Source of the DNA: Clostridium beijerinckii
GTDB lineage: Bacteria; Bacillota; Clostridia; Clostridiales; Clostridiaceae
Length of the DNA: 64,000 nt
Reading direction: 5' to 3'
Assembly: GCF_036699995.1 (NCBI RefSeq)
Contig: NZ_CP144906.1
Location: 3,053,001 to 3,117,000, forward strand
Shown: positions 27,283 to 36,694 of the stretch, one piece after another
Numbering within the stretch: the stretch's first letter is position 1
Layout of the letters: every line of letters starts with the position of its first letter
The notes under the pieces: generated by a model
Databases searched by the model: none
Seen by the model: only the letters and a program-made list of their open reading frames with translations
Told to the model about the DNA's origin: nothing
Program-made: the position numbers and the translations under genes

Positions 27283-27819
27283 CTAATTAATATCATCATA
27301 ATAATACTCATAATAAATATCTGACATATTATCTCCAAAACCCCATCCTATTCCTGCTGCTTTCACTTTTGCTTCATGAGCCTGTTCTGCAAATATTTCT
27401 TGTAAATCGCATTTTTGTACATAATCTAATACATTTATATATGACTTTTCAATATTAATGTAAAATTTTTCATCTATATCCCCATATTCCCTTGTAAATT
27501 TTATACCGATTTCAGTGTAATAAAACATTAGCTTAGCAATTAATTCCGAGTTTGAAGTTAATTTTTTATATTCACGTATGGCCTCATTAACCTTTGAGTA
27601 TCTTAATTTCCCAAAACCTCTATCTGGAAAAAACTCATTTTTTATAATATTTTTATATTTTTCGAAAATTTCTAATTCAGATTGCGGTAATAACTTAGCT
27701 TTATAATATTCCTTAACACTCGGATATAGTTTTACTAATTCAATAATCTCATTTATCAACTCATCATCATTCCTATTTCTTAAGTACTTTTTTAAATCAG
27801 TTATTTTCAAATTATTCAC
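27283..27819 (-). CDS. DUF6155 family protein
   Basis: Protein of 178 residues matching DUF6155: FFPDRGFGKLRYSKVNEAIR, MFYYTEIGIKFTREYGDIDE, FYINIEKSY and AAGIGWGFGDNMSDIYYEYY. The start is a GTG at 27819 behind GGAGAGG. No function is known for the family. It is a single gene between Wadjet and Septu, inside the block bounded by repeats R1 and R2, so a link to defence is plausible but unproven. No membrane segment or catalytic motif is evident. Confidence 0.8.
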   Translation of the reverse strand: MNNLKITDLKKYLRNRNDDELINEIIELVKLYPSVKEYYKAKLLPQSELEIFEKYKNIIKNEFFPDRGFGKLRYSKVNEAIREYKKLTSNSELIAKLMFYYTEIGIKFTREYGDIDEKFYINIEKSYINVLDYVQKCDLQEIFAEQAHEAKVKAAGIGWGFGDNMSDIYYEYYYDDIN

Positions 27820-27961
27820 GTATTATGATACCTCTCCTTCATTAACTATAATTTATATTATTAACAATTATATTATCCCATATTTTATATTTCAGTATAA
27901 CATAAATACGTCAATCCTTTGAATCAATGATTTTGTGTATCATTCATGTTGAATTTCAGAA

Positions 27962-28030
27962 TTCACAATTACGACTAAAATTCTTGCAATATTTTTAGAA
28001 TTATGATGAAGAATTATTTTTGCACTATAT
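27962..28030. repeat. Short dispersed repeat, second copy at 33331-33404
   Basis: About 70 bp starting ATTCACAATTACGACTAAAA and ending TTTTTGCACTATAT, also found at 33331-33404 with a few changes. It is attached to the left of R2. The whole stretch 27820-28267 holds only these repeats. Confidence 0.7.
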
Positions 28031-28031
28031 C

Positions 28032-28240
28032 TATATAAAAGCTGAGATTTTCCCAATGGTACAAATCTCAGCTTTTATAAAAATTATTTAACAATATCAA
28101 GCTTCATACTATTTGTATCTTCAAAGCCATTTAATATGCTTCCCTCTTATGATTCTTATAAATTGTTAACTTTTTTTATTTTTACCTTCTTAAATTGTTA
28201 ACTTTTTAAATTCTTAAAAAGTTTTATTTAAAACAATGTT
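28032..28240. repeat. Direct repeat R2 (right of the Wadjet-DUF6155 block), with terminator hairpin
   Basis: Near-identical to R1 (18922-19131) in the same orientation, 9.1 kb away. It starts with the same AAAGCTGAGATTT hairpin. The pair bounds jetABCD plus the DUF6155 gene. Confidence 0.85.
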
Positions 28241-28267
28241 CCATAAAAAAGCAGCTGATAAATCTAT

Positions 28268-28873
28268 TTATAATTCCATAAACAACTTAATCAAGCTTGG
28301 AAAATTATGACCATCATCTAAAAAGTATTGTATATACTCACTATACTCTTCATAATTTTCTCTATAAACTTCTAACGCATCAATTAAAGCCTTTCTAGCT
28401 TCTTTTAGTTCATAGCTATTTAAGTTTAGAATATCTATTGTATAATTTGCTCTTAAATATTCATTACTATTTTTATCATTACTTTTAGGTATTATCTCAC
28501 CACTTGCAATACTATAATAAAAATAATCATTAGGATTATCTATAACTGGATTTATAAATTTATCATCATAATTATTCTTTTTATAAATTCCACAGCTATT
28601 CTTTTCATTACAAGAAACCAAAATATTATTATAATCCTGAAATTCTTTAGGGTAGAAATCTCTTGGTTTTATATGTTCTATGTGACCGTCATCATTTGTA
28701 TATATTCTTTTTTCACAATAAGGACAATATTCTTCCTGCTCAACAAGTAATATATTTACCTTAATTTTGTTTCTAATATCGTCCTTATTATAATCTTTCC
28801 ACGATTTAGGAGTATGTTTTTTCTTATAATCTAATAAAAAGTCAGGTTCTTGTTCTTTATTAACCTTTAGCAT
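28268..28873 (-). CDS. ptuB: Septu nuclease PtuB (HNH, TIGR02646-like)
   Basis: HNH nuclease of about 201 residues. The zinc and catalytic core reads CPYCEKRIYTNDDGHIEHIK, with YNNILVSC completing the motif, as in TIGR02646/PtuB proteins. The start at 28873 (MLKVNKEQEPDFL), behind TTAGGA, overlaps the ptuA stop by 14 bp; an upstream in-frame ATG at 28897 is possible. In Septu, PtuB is held by PtuA and cuts DNA when infection is sensed. The overlap with ptuA shows tight coupling. Confidence 0.88.
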   Translation of the reverse strand: MLKVNKEQEPDFLLDYKKKHTPKSWKDYNKDDIRNKIKVNILLVEQEEYCPYCEKRIYTNDDGHIEHIKPRDFYPKEFQDYNNILVSCNEKNSCGIYKKNNYDDKFINPVIDNPNDYFYYSIASGEIIPKSNDKNSNEYLRANYTIDILNLNSYELKEARKALIDALEVYRENYEEYSEYIQYFLDDGHNFPSLIKLFMEL

Positions 28874-30017
28874 TTTTTTTGTTCCTAACTGATACATCCA
28901 ATCTTATTCTCATAATATCTTTATCTAGATCTCCTAAATACGTTCTTAGATAATTAAATAAATTTTTAAATTCTTCTGTATCATATAAATTTCTATTTAA
29001 AAGATCATATACTTTGTTTAATTTATCAGTTATATCTTCATTTCTTAAACTATCTAATTTCATAGTTGTACTTAAGATATCACCTATGCTTTTTCCATAA
29101 GTTTCACTTAATTTATCATTATCAACTAACTTAATTCCATCTTCATCTTTTGCCATTACTCTTAACTCATTAGATGTTATATTCCCAATTACATGAGGTG
29201 AGTGAGTTGCTATAATCAACTGATTATTATGTCCAATGCTCTTATATACATCGATTATCTTTCTTTGCCATTCTGGATGAAGTGATATTTCTGGTTCATC
29301 AATTAATATTATTGAATTATTTACTTCTAAAAACTTAAGCGACAATGCTCTTAAGAACAATTGCTTTTCACCTGATGACAAACCAGTAATATCAAATTCT
29401 TTGCCTAAGCTATTTCTAAACATAGGTTTTGTCTCACTTGTTTCAGATAACCCTACCAACTTAATATCTAAATTCATAATAGAAAATATACTATTTATAT
29501 CATCACAAACTTTATCTATAACTTGACCTATAGTTTTATTTCTGTTTTTAAATATTTCTTTATTAATCTTTGTAGCTATAAATGATGGCACATTTTGAGT
29601 CATATTTTGATCTACTATATTTTGAAAATGTGGTGTAAAATTCAACGTATTGTCCACCTTATTAATCTTTTCAAAATTTATTTCTGTTGGCATATATACA
29701 ACTTTAGGATCAGTAGAGCTATCCCCTAATGCATAAGCAATCTCTGGACTTAACATGCCAATTTCATTCTTCTCTAACTTCACAGTTGCTGTATATAATG
29801 CAGGAGTCAGCTCCACTTTATTATCTTCCACTTCTTCATAATCACATTCATCTATTTCAAATGAATCATAAATGCACTTTAATAAAGTAGTCTTTCCCGA
29901 ACCATTTTCACCGATAATAACAATTGTATCTAATATTTTTTCATTATTATCTTTAAAATCTATCTCTAAATCATTAAATATTTCATGATTATTAAATTTT
30001 ATTTTTTCTAACTTCAT
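28860..30017 (-). CDS. ptuA: Septu ATPase PtuA (AAA/ABC-type)
   Basis: ATPase of 385 residues. Walker A is GENGSGKTT (residues 36-44), the ABC signature region is LSSGEKQLFLRAL, Walker B is IILIDEPEISLHPEW and the switch His is in IATHSPHVIG. This is the AAA_21-type arrangement of PtuA. With ptuB overlapping downstream it makes a two-gene Septu system; no reverse transcriptase or retron RNA is seen nearby, so it is not retron-associated. Upstream to 30460 is the divergent ABC-F gene. Confidence 0.88.
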   Translation of the reverse strand: MKLEKIKFNNHEIFNDLEIDFKDNNEKILDTIVIIGENGSGKTTLLKCIYDSFEIDECDYEEVEDNKVELTPALYTATVKLEKNEIGMLSPEIAYALGDSSTDPKVVYMPTEINFEKINKVDNTLNFTPHFQNIVDQNMTQNVPSFIATKINKEIFKNRNKTIGQVIDKVCDDINSIFSIMNLDIKLVGLSETSETKPMFRNSLGKEFDITGLSSGEKQLFLRALSLKFLEVNNSIILIDEPEISLHPEWQRKIIDVYKSIGHNNQLIIATHSPHVIGNITSNELRVMAKDEDGIKLVDNDKLSETYGKSIGDILSTTMKLDSLRNEDITDKLNKVYDLLNRNLYDTEEFKNLFNYLRTYLGDLDKDIMRIRLDVSVRNKKNAKG

Positions 30018-30460
30018 CTTATATCACCTCTCTTATCTTCAAGTTGTTTTTCATATGATGTTACTATCTAACATTTCCCCTTAGGTCTCCCACTTATTTG
30101 GAATTATTTAACTTCATTTAATTCCTCAAATTTTATTTTTTATATTCATCATAATAAACATTCTAAAAAAACACTAAATATTTTCTTTCATGCAAATTAG
30201 TTTATATTTTGCTTTGATACTAACAATATTATAGCTAAATAAAGACAGTGTTTCAATACTCGCCCAACTTTGAAGTTTTCCTTCATTAGAGTAAAGCTAC
30301 ATAGATTAAAACATAATCCACTTCTTAAGTCATACAATATATCTTCCACAAATGTTTATAAACTTCTGAATCTATGATACAATCAAGTGTAAAATTGCAC
30401 TAAATATAACATAATATAAATAATTATAAAATTTAATCATATGAAAAACGAGGTAATAAA
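30018..30460. other. Intergenic region between divergent ptuA and ABC-F gene
   Basis: 443 bp without an ORF of note. A TACAAT -10-like box near 30380 could drive the ABC-F gene. No terminator or repeat is evident. Confidence 0.4.
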
Positions 30461-32200
30461 ATGATAAAAATTGATAACTTGTCGTACTCATTTCCAAATA
30501 AGGATCTATATCATAATATTTCATTTACTTTAGAAAATGATCAGCATTGTGCTTTTATAGGTTCTAGTGGTAGTGGAAAAAGTACACTAATAGATATAAT
30601 CATGGATCCTGAGAACTATATGTTTGATGGTACTCTAGAGATTGATCCAAATTGCAGGATTGGTTATGTGAGTCAGTTCTGTGAGGTAGATAACACAAAA
30701 GAAACAACAGTTTTCGAATATCTATGTGAAGATTATATTAAACTGCAAAATGAGATAACTTCTATTTGTAGCTTAATGGAAACCTCTACTGATATTGATG
30801 CCCTACTAGAAAAATATCAGGAAGCTTTAGATGCTCTTGATGTAATTGGTGGAGATGATTTTGAAAGTACTCTTAGTAAGAAATTAAATCTTGCAAATCT
30901 AAGTAAGCTTAAAGATTCAAAGATATCAGATTTAAGTGGTGGAGAGTTTAAGCTTATCCAAGTAATTAGGGAAATGCTTAATAGTCCAGACTTAATGATT
31001 ATGGATGAACCTGATGTATTTTTGGACTTTGAAAATCTTAATTCTCTTAAAAACTTAATAAATTCTCATAAGGGAATGATGTTAGTTATTACTCACAATA
31101 GATATCTATTGAATAATTGTTTTAATAAAATTATTCATCTAGAAAATCATGAACTCCAAGAGTTTGATGGAAGCTATATAGACTATAACTTTACATTACT
31201 TCAAACTAAAATTGAACTTCAAGAACTGTCTGTTGCTGATGATGAAGAAATTGAGAGAAACGAACGCATAATCAAGAGACTGAGAGATAGAGCTGAAGTT
31301 ACAGGCGAAACTGCTGCTGGAAGGTATCTAAAAGGTAAAATGAAATTCCTAGAAAGATTAGAATCTCGTAGAATAAAAAGACCTTTTGTTGAAATTAAGC
31401 AGCCTTATATACGTTTAACTACTAAAAATCAAGTTGAAGAAAAAGTTGCTCTAAAAGTTAACAATTATAGTGCTGGCTTTGATGAGATACTTTTAGAAAA
31501 TGTTAATTTTGAGATTAAATCTAATGATAAAGTAGCTATTGTTGGTTTAAATGGTACAGGAAAAACCACTTTGCTTAGAGACATATTTAAGAATGACAAC
31601 CCTGCTATTGAAATAGATTCTGAAATTGAAGTTGCATATTTATCACAGCTTCAAGGCGAAATATTAAATGAGTCTAATACAATACTTGAAGAATTCCTAG
31701 ACGCAGGATTTAAAACTTATGATGATGTTGAAAATTACATTTCAAACTATGATTTTGAAGAAGAGAGAATCAACCAAAAAATAAAAGATTTATCTGGTGG
31801 CGAAAAGAATATACTTCAATTAGCTAAAATTTCTGCAAGCAAAGCAAATATGCTGCTTTTAGATGAGCCAACAAGCCATTTAGATATATATTCACAAATG
31901 GCTCTTGAAGAAGCCATAGAAAAATACAATGGTGCTATTTTAATGATATCTCATGATTACTATTCCATAATTAATTGCGTAGATTATGTTTTACTCATTG
32001 AAGATAAAACAATCAGAAAAATGAATATGAGAAAATTTAGAAAGATGATTTATGCGAAATACTTTGATAAAGACTATTTAGAAATTGAACAAAAGAAAAG
32101 AGATTTAGAAATGAAAATAGCCATATCACTAAGAAACACAGATTTTGAACGTGCAAAAGCCTTATCTGAAGAGTTGGAAGCATTGATTAAATTGCTTTAA
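30461..32200 (+). CDS. ABC-F family ATPase
   Basis: Protein of 579 residues with two ABC domains on one chain and no membrane segment. Domain 1 has GSSGSGKST, LSGGEFKLIQ and LMIMDEPDVFLDF; domain 2 has GLNGTGKTT, LSGGEKNILQ and MLLLDEPTSHLD. The linker (about 240-310) is short and charged. ABC-F proteins act on the ribosome, either as translation factors or as antibiotic-protection proteins. The first Walker B continuation DVFLDF departs from the usual TNHLD, as in several resistance subfamilies. Which role applies cannot be read here. RBS is CGAGGTAA. Confidence 0.9.
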   Translation: MIKIDNLSYSFPNKDLYHNISFTLENDQHCAFIGSSGSGKSTLIDIIMDPENYMFDGTLEIDPNCRIGYVSQFCEVDNTKETTVFEYLCEDYIKLQNEITSICSLMETSTDIDALLEKYQEALDALDVIGGDDFESTLSKKLNLANLSKLKDSKISDLSGGEFKLIQVIREMLNSPDLMIMDEPDVFLDFENLNSLKNLINSHKGMMLVITHNRYLLNNCFNKIIHLENHELQEFDGSYIDYNFTLLQTKIELQELSVADDEEIERNERIIKRLRDRAEVTGETAAGRYLKGKMKFLERLESRRIKRPFVEIKQPYIRLTTKNQVEEKVALKVNNYSAGFDEILLENVNFEIKSNDKVAIVGLNGTGKTTLLRDIFKNDNPAIEIDSEIEVAYLSQLQGEILNESNTILEEFLDAGFKTYDDVENYISNYDFEEERINQKIKDLSGGEKNILQLAKISASKANMLLLDEPTSHLDIYSQMALEEAIEKYNGAILMISHDYYSIINCVDYVLLIEDKTIRKMNMRKFRKMIYAKYFDKDYLEIEQKKRDLEMKIAISLRNTDFERAKALSEELEALIKLL

Positions 32201-32303
32201 GCATGATAAAAAAAGGTATCTGACTAACATATATTCTTCTTTAAAAGGGCAGATTAACTACATATAATCAAATTAATTTTAAATATCATAAAAGAGGTGT
32301 ACT

Positions 32304-33233
32304 ATGATAGCAGAAAAAAAGCTCGCTGAAAAGCGATTAACAGAAGCTTATAAGAATGCTAAAATTGAATATTTTGATAACAACTCTAAATATATATTTT
32401 TCAGTGATTGCCATAGAGGCGATGGTACACCCTCTGATGAATTTGCAAAAAACCAAAATATCTTTCTATTTGCATTAGAATTCTATTTTAATAATGGATA
32501 TACTTATGTGGAAGTTGGCGATGGAGATGAACTTTGGGAACATTCTAACTTTAAACATATAAGACTTGCACATGATGAAGTATATGCTCTACTAAAAAAG
32601 TTCTTTGATTCTGATAGATTGATTATGTTATATGGTAATCACAATGTACACTTAAAATATAGCAATTTTGTAGAAAAGAATTATTATAAATTCTATGATG
32701 AATATAACGAAGAAGAAATAGAGTTGTTTCCTGGGATCACACCATATGAGGCAGTGGTATTTAAACATAAAAACACAGGCCAGGAAATACTAACTGTTCA
32801 TGGTCATCAAGGAGACAGAATGAATGATAATTTGTGGCGTTTTAATATGCTTACAGTAAGATATTTTTGGAAATTTCTTCACTCAATAGGATTCATAAAT
32901 CCTGCAAGCCCCGTAAAGAGTTCTGAAAGGATTCATAAAATCGAGCGTATTTATAGTCATTGGATTAAAATGAACAAAATTATGATCATCTGCGGACATA
33001 CTCATAGGCCCCACTTTCCAAAAGTCAAGGAATTACCTTACTTCAATGATGGATCATGTGTTAGGGCAAGTGGAATCCAAGGAATTGAAATAGTAGATGG
33101 AAAAATAATGCTTATTGAATGGAGAATCAGAACTGATTCAGAGGGTATTCTTCATATAAAAAGAAAAATATTAAGAGGTCCAGAGCAAATTGAAAAATTT
33201 GACCTAAGAAATAACAAAACAAATATGAAATAA
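32304..33233 (+). CDS. Calcineurin-like metallophosphoesterase
   Basis: Protein of 309 residues with the five metallophosphoesterase motifs in order: FFSDCHRGDG, EVGDGDELWE, YGNHNVHL, TVHGHQGD and ICGHTHRPHFP. These bind two metal ions and hydrolyse phosphoesters. The overall layout resembles UDP-2,3-diacylglucosamine-hydrolase-like Clostridial proteins, but the substrate is unknown. AAAGAGGTG precedes the ATG. It follows the ABC-F gene by about 100 bp and may share its transcript. Confidence 0.9.
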   Translation: MIAEKKLAEKRLTEAYKNAKIEYFDNNSKYIFFSDCHRGDGTPSDEFAKNQNIFLFALEFYFNNGYTYVEVGDGDELWEHSNFKHIRLAHDEVYALLKKFFDSDRLIMLYGNHNVHLKYSNFVEKNYYKFYDEYNEEEIELFPGITPYEAVVFKHKNTGQEILTVHGHQGDRMNDNLWRFNMLTVRYFWKFLHSIGFINPASPVKSSERIHKIERIYSHWIKMNKIMIICGHTHRPHFPKVKELPYFNDGSCVRASGIQGIEIVDGKIMLIEWRIRTDSEGILHIKRKILRGPEQIEKFDLRNNKTNMK

Positions 33234-33273
33234 GCTATAATATCAGCAAATTCTTCTAAGAAATATTATTTAT

Positions 33274-33417
33274 TAAAGCTGAGACTTTCTAAATATATAT
33301 ATTGCGATTCACGATGCACATTTCCTAATTCACAATTGCGTCTAAAATTCTTGCAATATTTTTAAAATTATGATTAAGAATTATTTTTGCAATATATATA
33401 GGAAAATCTCAGCTTAT
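33274..33417. repeat. Dispersed hairpin repeat with internal module
   Basis: AAAGCTGAGACTTTC and GAAAATCTCAGCTT form outer arms around about 115 bp containing the same 70-bp module as 27962-28030. It may terminate transcripts from both flanking genes. A minimal version without the module is at 55757-55792. Confidence 0.7.
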
Positions 33418-33449
33418 AAAATTACTAATTTACTACTTACTGTTTAATC

Positions 33450-34541
33450 TTAGGAATTCCCTACAATTTTATTATAATCTACACCAGCTTTAATTAAAAG
33501 CTGTTTCACTGACTCACTTTTTACATTAAACAAGGTATTTTTACATCCATTAAATGCCCCTTCTTCTATTTTAGTTATACTGTCAGGAAGAACTATGCTT
33601 GTTAAGTTAATGCAGTTTTGAAATGCACTATGCTCTATTGTTATGACAGTATTAGGAATTTTTATACTGCTTAAGTTTGTACATCCATAAAAAGTACCAA
33701 TTCCTATATCTGTAACTCCATCTGGAATAGTTATACTGTTTAAATTCTTACATCCATCAAAGGCACTACTTCCTATACTTGTTACAGTGCTAGGTATTTC
33801 TATACTTTTTAAATTTACTCCTCCAGAAAATGCATTCCACTCTATATCTGTCACACCATCTGGAATTGTGTATTTTTCGTCAACTTTTCCAACAGGATAA
33901 TTTACTATTTTAGTTCCATCTTTGCTATACAATACTCCATCAACGCTCTTAAAAGTTATATTGTTAATATCTACAGATATATTTTTTAAGCTTGTACATC
34001 CCGTTAATGCATATCCACCTATACTTTTTACGCTAGCAGGAATGTTTATGCTTGTTAAACCTGTACATCCAACAAGTGCTGATCTTTCTATGCTTTTTAT
34101 ACTATTTGGAATAGTTATATTTGTTATATTCTTATTTCTATAAAATGCTTTGTTCCCTATACTTGTTATTGCAACGTTATCAATTTTATCTGGAATTACT
34201 ACATTGCTGTCCTTACCTACATAGGCCACTATTTCACCAGTTTGTTTACAAAAAGCCCATGCTCCTTCAATTGTGACGTTTGCAAATTGACCACTACTAT
34301 TAATTCCATATTCATCCCTAAACTCATTTGGCATACTACCTAACATATAGCCTTTTGTATCAAAATAATATAAACTTCCATCAATTACTCTCCAGCCTGT
34401 GGCCCATGAATTTCCCTCTGCATACCACCAACCTGTTTTATTCTGCTTCCATTCTGCACTTGCACCTATTGGATTTAACATTAATACTGAAGCTACCACT
34501 AAAGCACTAGCTATTACTTTTGTTAATTTTAATTTTTTCAT
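33450..34541 (-). CDS. Secreted leucine-rich-repeat (BspA-type) surface protein with wall-binding repeats
   Basis: Protein of 363 residues. A signal peptide (MKKLKLTKVIASALVVASVL ending near GASA) is followed by choline-binding-like wall repeats (GWWYAEGNSWATGW, LYYFDTKGYM; about 30-75). From about residue 115 there are repeated BspA/LRR_5 units such as SIGNKAFYRNKNITNITIPN and TDIGIGTFYGCTNLSSIKIP. Such proteins sit on the cell wall and bind other surfaces or polymers. The ATG follows AGGGGG. IS copy 2 lies only 23 bp upstream, so the native promoter has been separated from the gene. Confidence 0.92.
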   Translation of the reverse strand: MKKLKLTKVIASALVVASVLMLNPIGASAEWKQNKTGWWYAEGNSWATGWRVIDGSLYYFDTKGYMLGSMPNEFRDEYGINSSGQFANVTIEGAWAFCKQTGEIVAYVGKDSNVVIPDKIDNVAITSIGNKAFYRNKNITNITIPNSIKSIERSALVGCTGLTSINIPASVKSIGGYALTGCTSLKNISVDINNITFKSVDGVLYSKDGTKIVNYPVGKVDEKYTIPDGVTDIEWNAFSGGVNLKSIEIPSTVTSIGSSAFDGCKNLNSITIPDGVTDIGIGTFYGCTNLSSIKIPNTVITIEHSAFQNCINLTSIVLPDSITKIEEGAFNGCKNTLFNVKSESVKQLLIKAGVDYNKIVGNS

Positions 34542-34564
34542 ATTATCCCCCTATTTTTTGCAAA

Positions 34565-36368
34565 GGTACTGTCAAAGTTTTTTATCTAACTAAGGCAGCA
34601 ACCCTTTAATTTTTCTTATTTTTTATATAAATAACTTGCCACCCCCAAAAAGTTAAGATATTTTATACTTGCAAAACAAAAACACTGAACTAAAAAAGGA
34701 GGCAAGCTATTACCATGATTAATAAGTTTCTTCTTGAAACTGTAATTTATCTTATTGAAATTATAAAGTATCTCATGACTTTGCTGGTTGGCAAAAACTT
34801 GCTTAAAAGCATTTCGGACGAACCTGTTAAGAAAGAATACCGAAAGCTTCAAGTAGATGATCAACCAATCTTTGATGTTCCCGAAAAACTTAACTATAAG
34901 CTTCTAATAGCTGAATATGAGTTTAAGCACGGCAAAGAATTTGCTCCTGTGAAACCTCGCAAAAACAAAGCGTTAGCTCCTAAGGATGTTATCTGTCCTA
35001 AGTGTGGTGCTCCACATACCTATCTTTACGATAATAACGGAGGCCGAGGACAATATCTTTGCAAAGTCTGTGATACCACATTCAATCCTAAAAATTACTA
35101 TCAGAAATCCATAGTGTTAAGATGTCCTCACTGCAGTAAAACACTTGAAAGAATCAAGGCGCGTAAGGATTTCTACGTTTATAAGTGTAAGAATGATAAT
35201 TGCTCTTTTTACCAAAATAATCTTAAATCAATGACAAAATCTGAAAAACAAGATTTTAAGAAGAATCCTGGTAAGTTCAAAGTTAGATACATATTTAGAG
35301 ATTTCACTTTTGACTTTAAGCCACTTTCTAAAGAAAGTCCGGTAAAATCAAAGGTTTCTCTTCCAAACATTATGATTTCTTCTTACACCTTAGGACTCAT
35401 TCTAACTTACTACGTTAACTACGGTTTATCTTCCAGAAAGACAGCTGCATTGCTTAAAGATATTCATGATATTAAAATATCTCATCAAGCAATTTTAAAC
35501 TATGTTAATGCCGTTTCAATTGTAGTTAAGCCATTTATAGATAACTACGATTATAAACTTTCTGACTCTTTCTGCGGCGATGAAACCTACATAAAAGTTA
35601 ACGGTAAGTGGAACTATATTTTCTTCTTTTTTGATGCTGTTAAAAAGATTATTCTATCTTACAGAGTATCACCACATAGAGATACCGAAACGGCTGTAAA
35701 AGCCATCGATGATGTTCTAAGTAAGTTAAAAGAAATACCTGAAGATCTTAATCTTATAACTGATGGTAACCCTATATATCTTCTTGCACAGCACTTCTTT
35801 GCAAGCCATAGTATAAAATTCGATGTTACTCAAGTTATAGGCTTAACCAATAAAGATGAAGTTTCAAAAGAATATAGGCCATTGAAGCAAATTATTGAAC
35901 GTCTTAACCGAACCTTTAAAGGCAATTATAGAGCTACTACTGGCTTCGGAAGTCCTAACGGGTCGGTTGCATTTGTAACTATGTTTGTGGCATACTTTAA
36001 CTTTCTAAGACCACATTCTGCCCTTGAAGGCAAAACTCCTGTAATCCTTGAAGAGTTAGAGTCAATGTCCAACATGCCTACTAGATGGTGCAAATTTATT
36101 GAACTATCTCAAGACTTTGTTCTAAATAACTGTACAATAACTGCCTAATGATCTAAAGCAGTTGGTGAAACGCACCCTTGACACGCCCACAAAGATAAAT
36201 GGTAAAATATCTCAATAGGCGGGTCTATTAGTCATGTTCAAAATTATCATTCACCCGTCCTTAACTGCCTAAGACCATTTATCTTTAGGTGTGTCAAGGG
36301 CAACTAGCAAACATAATTTAACATTAAATGGTAGTTGGATTGATTTTTCATATATTTTTTACACTACC
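34565..36368 (+). mobile_element. Insertion sequence copy 2, 1804 bp, 8-bp target duplication
   Basis: Same 1804-bp element as 5904-7707, in the same orientation, flanked by TTTGCAAA at 34557-34564 and 36369-36376. The two target duplications differ in sequence, so these are independent insertions with AT-rich targets. Confidence 0.96.
34715..36148 (+). CDS. DDE transposase with two N-terminal zinc ribbons (IS copy 2)
   Basis: Its 477-residue translation is identical to the transposase at 6054-7487, with Cys clusters near 94-119 and 137-163 and the D289/D350/E395 triad. Both copies are intact, so the element is probably still active. Confidence 0.94.
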   Translation: MINKFLLETVIYLIEIIKYLMTLLVGKNLLKSISDEPVKKEYRKLQVDDQPIFDVPEKLNYKLLIAEYEFKHGKEFAPVKPRKNKALAPKDVICPKCGAPHTYLYDNNGGRGQYLCKVCDTTFNPKNYYQKSIVLRCPHCSKTLERIKARKDFYVYKCKNDNCSFYQNNLKSMTKSEKQDFKKNPGKFKVRYIFRDFTFDFKPLSKESPVKSKVSLPNIMISSYTLGLILTYYVNYGLSSRKTAALLKDIHDIKISHQAILNYVNAVSIVVKPFIDNYDYKLSDSFCGDETYIKVNGKWNYIFFFFDAVKKIILSYRVSPHRDTETAVKAIDDVLSKLKEIPEDLNLITDGNPIYLLAQHFFASHSIKFDVTQVIGLTNKDEVSKEYRPLKQIIERLNRTFKGNYRATTGFGSPNGSVAFVTMFVAYFNFLRPHSALEGKTPVILEELESMSNMPTRWCKFIELSQDFVLNNCTITA

Positions 36369-36435
36369 TTTGCAAAATAACAAAATTCCATTTTATTGTA
36401 TTTTAACATAATTATTAATGATATTCCATAATGTT

Positions 36436-36514
36436 GTTAACCATTGATTTTTTTCATTTTTTTCTTCTTAACTTTTTAAAATGGTAAACAGTTTTATTTA
36501 AACCTTTGTTCCTT
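36436..36514. repeat. Dispersed A/T-rich repeat, copy C
   Basis: Contains CTTCTTAACTTTTTAAAA and GTTTTATTTAAACCTTTGTT as at 41580-41630, and the tail of R1/R2 in a diverged form. It directly abuts the siroheme reductase fragment that follows. Confidence 0.65.
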
Positions 36515-36640
36515 TAAGATTTATTTGTTCTTTGAGCTCCTCTAATCATACTCTGTCTATGTAATCACCTAATCTTTCTTTGTCAAGTGCATTTCCCCTA
36601 TATATTTCTAATAACTTTTTCTACTAAATCATATACAATA
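36514..36640 (-). pseudogene. Duplicated, frameshifted 3' fragment of the siroheme reductase gene
   Basis: About 125 bp matching the last 40 codons of the reductase at 42275-42949 (AGATTTATTTGTTCTTTGA and onward to the ATATGATTTA region), with several substitutions, a frameshift and stops. Only the C-terminal end is present. The region 36377-36690 otherwise contains the repeat above and no gene. Confidence 0.8.
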
Positions 36641-36694
36641 GACCTTTAAATTTGCGCTACAAGCAAGTTTAAAATAATTTCACCAAATTTTATC

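Noticed and set aside
28268..30460. Retron-type system (PtuAB with reverse transcriptase)
   Set aside because: No reverse transcriptase gene is adjacent; the upstream 443 bp lead to an ABC-F gene.
30461..32200. ABC transporter ATPase of a membrane exporter
   Set aside because: Two ATPase domains are on one chain, there are no membrane segments, and no permease gene is nearby; this is the ABC-F layout.
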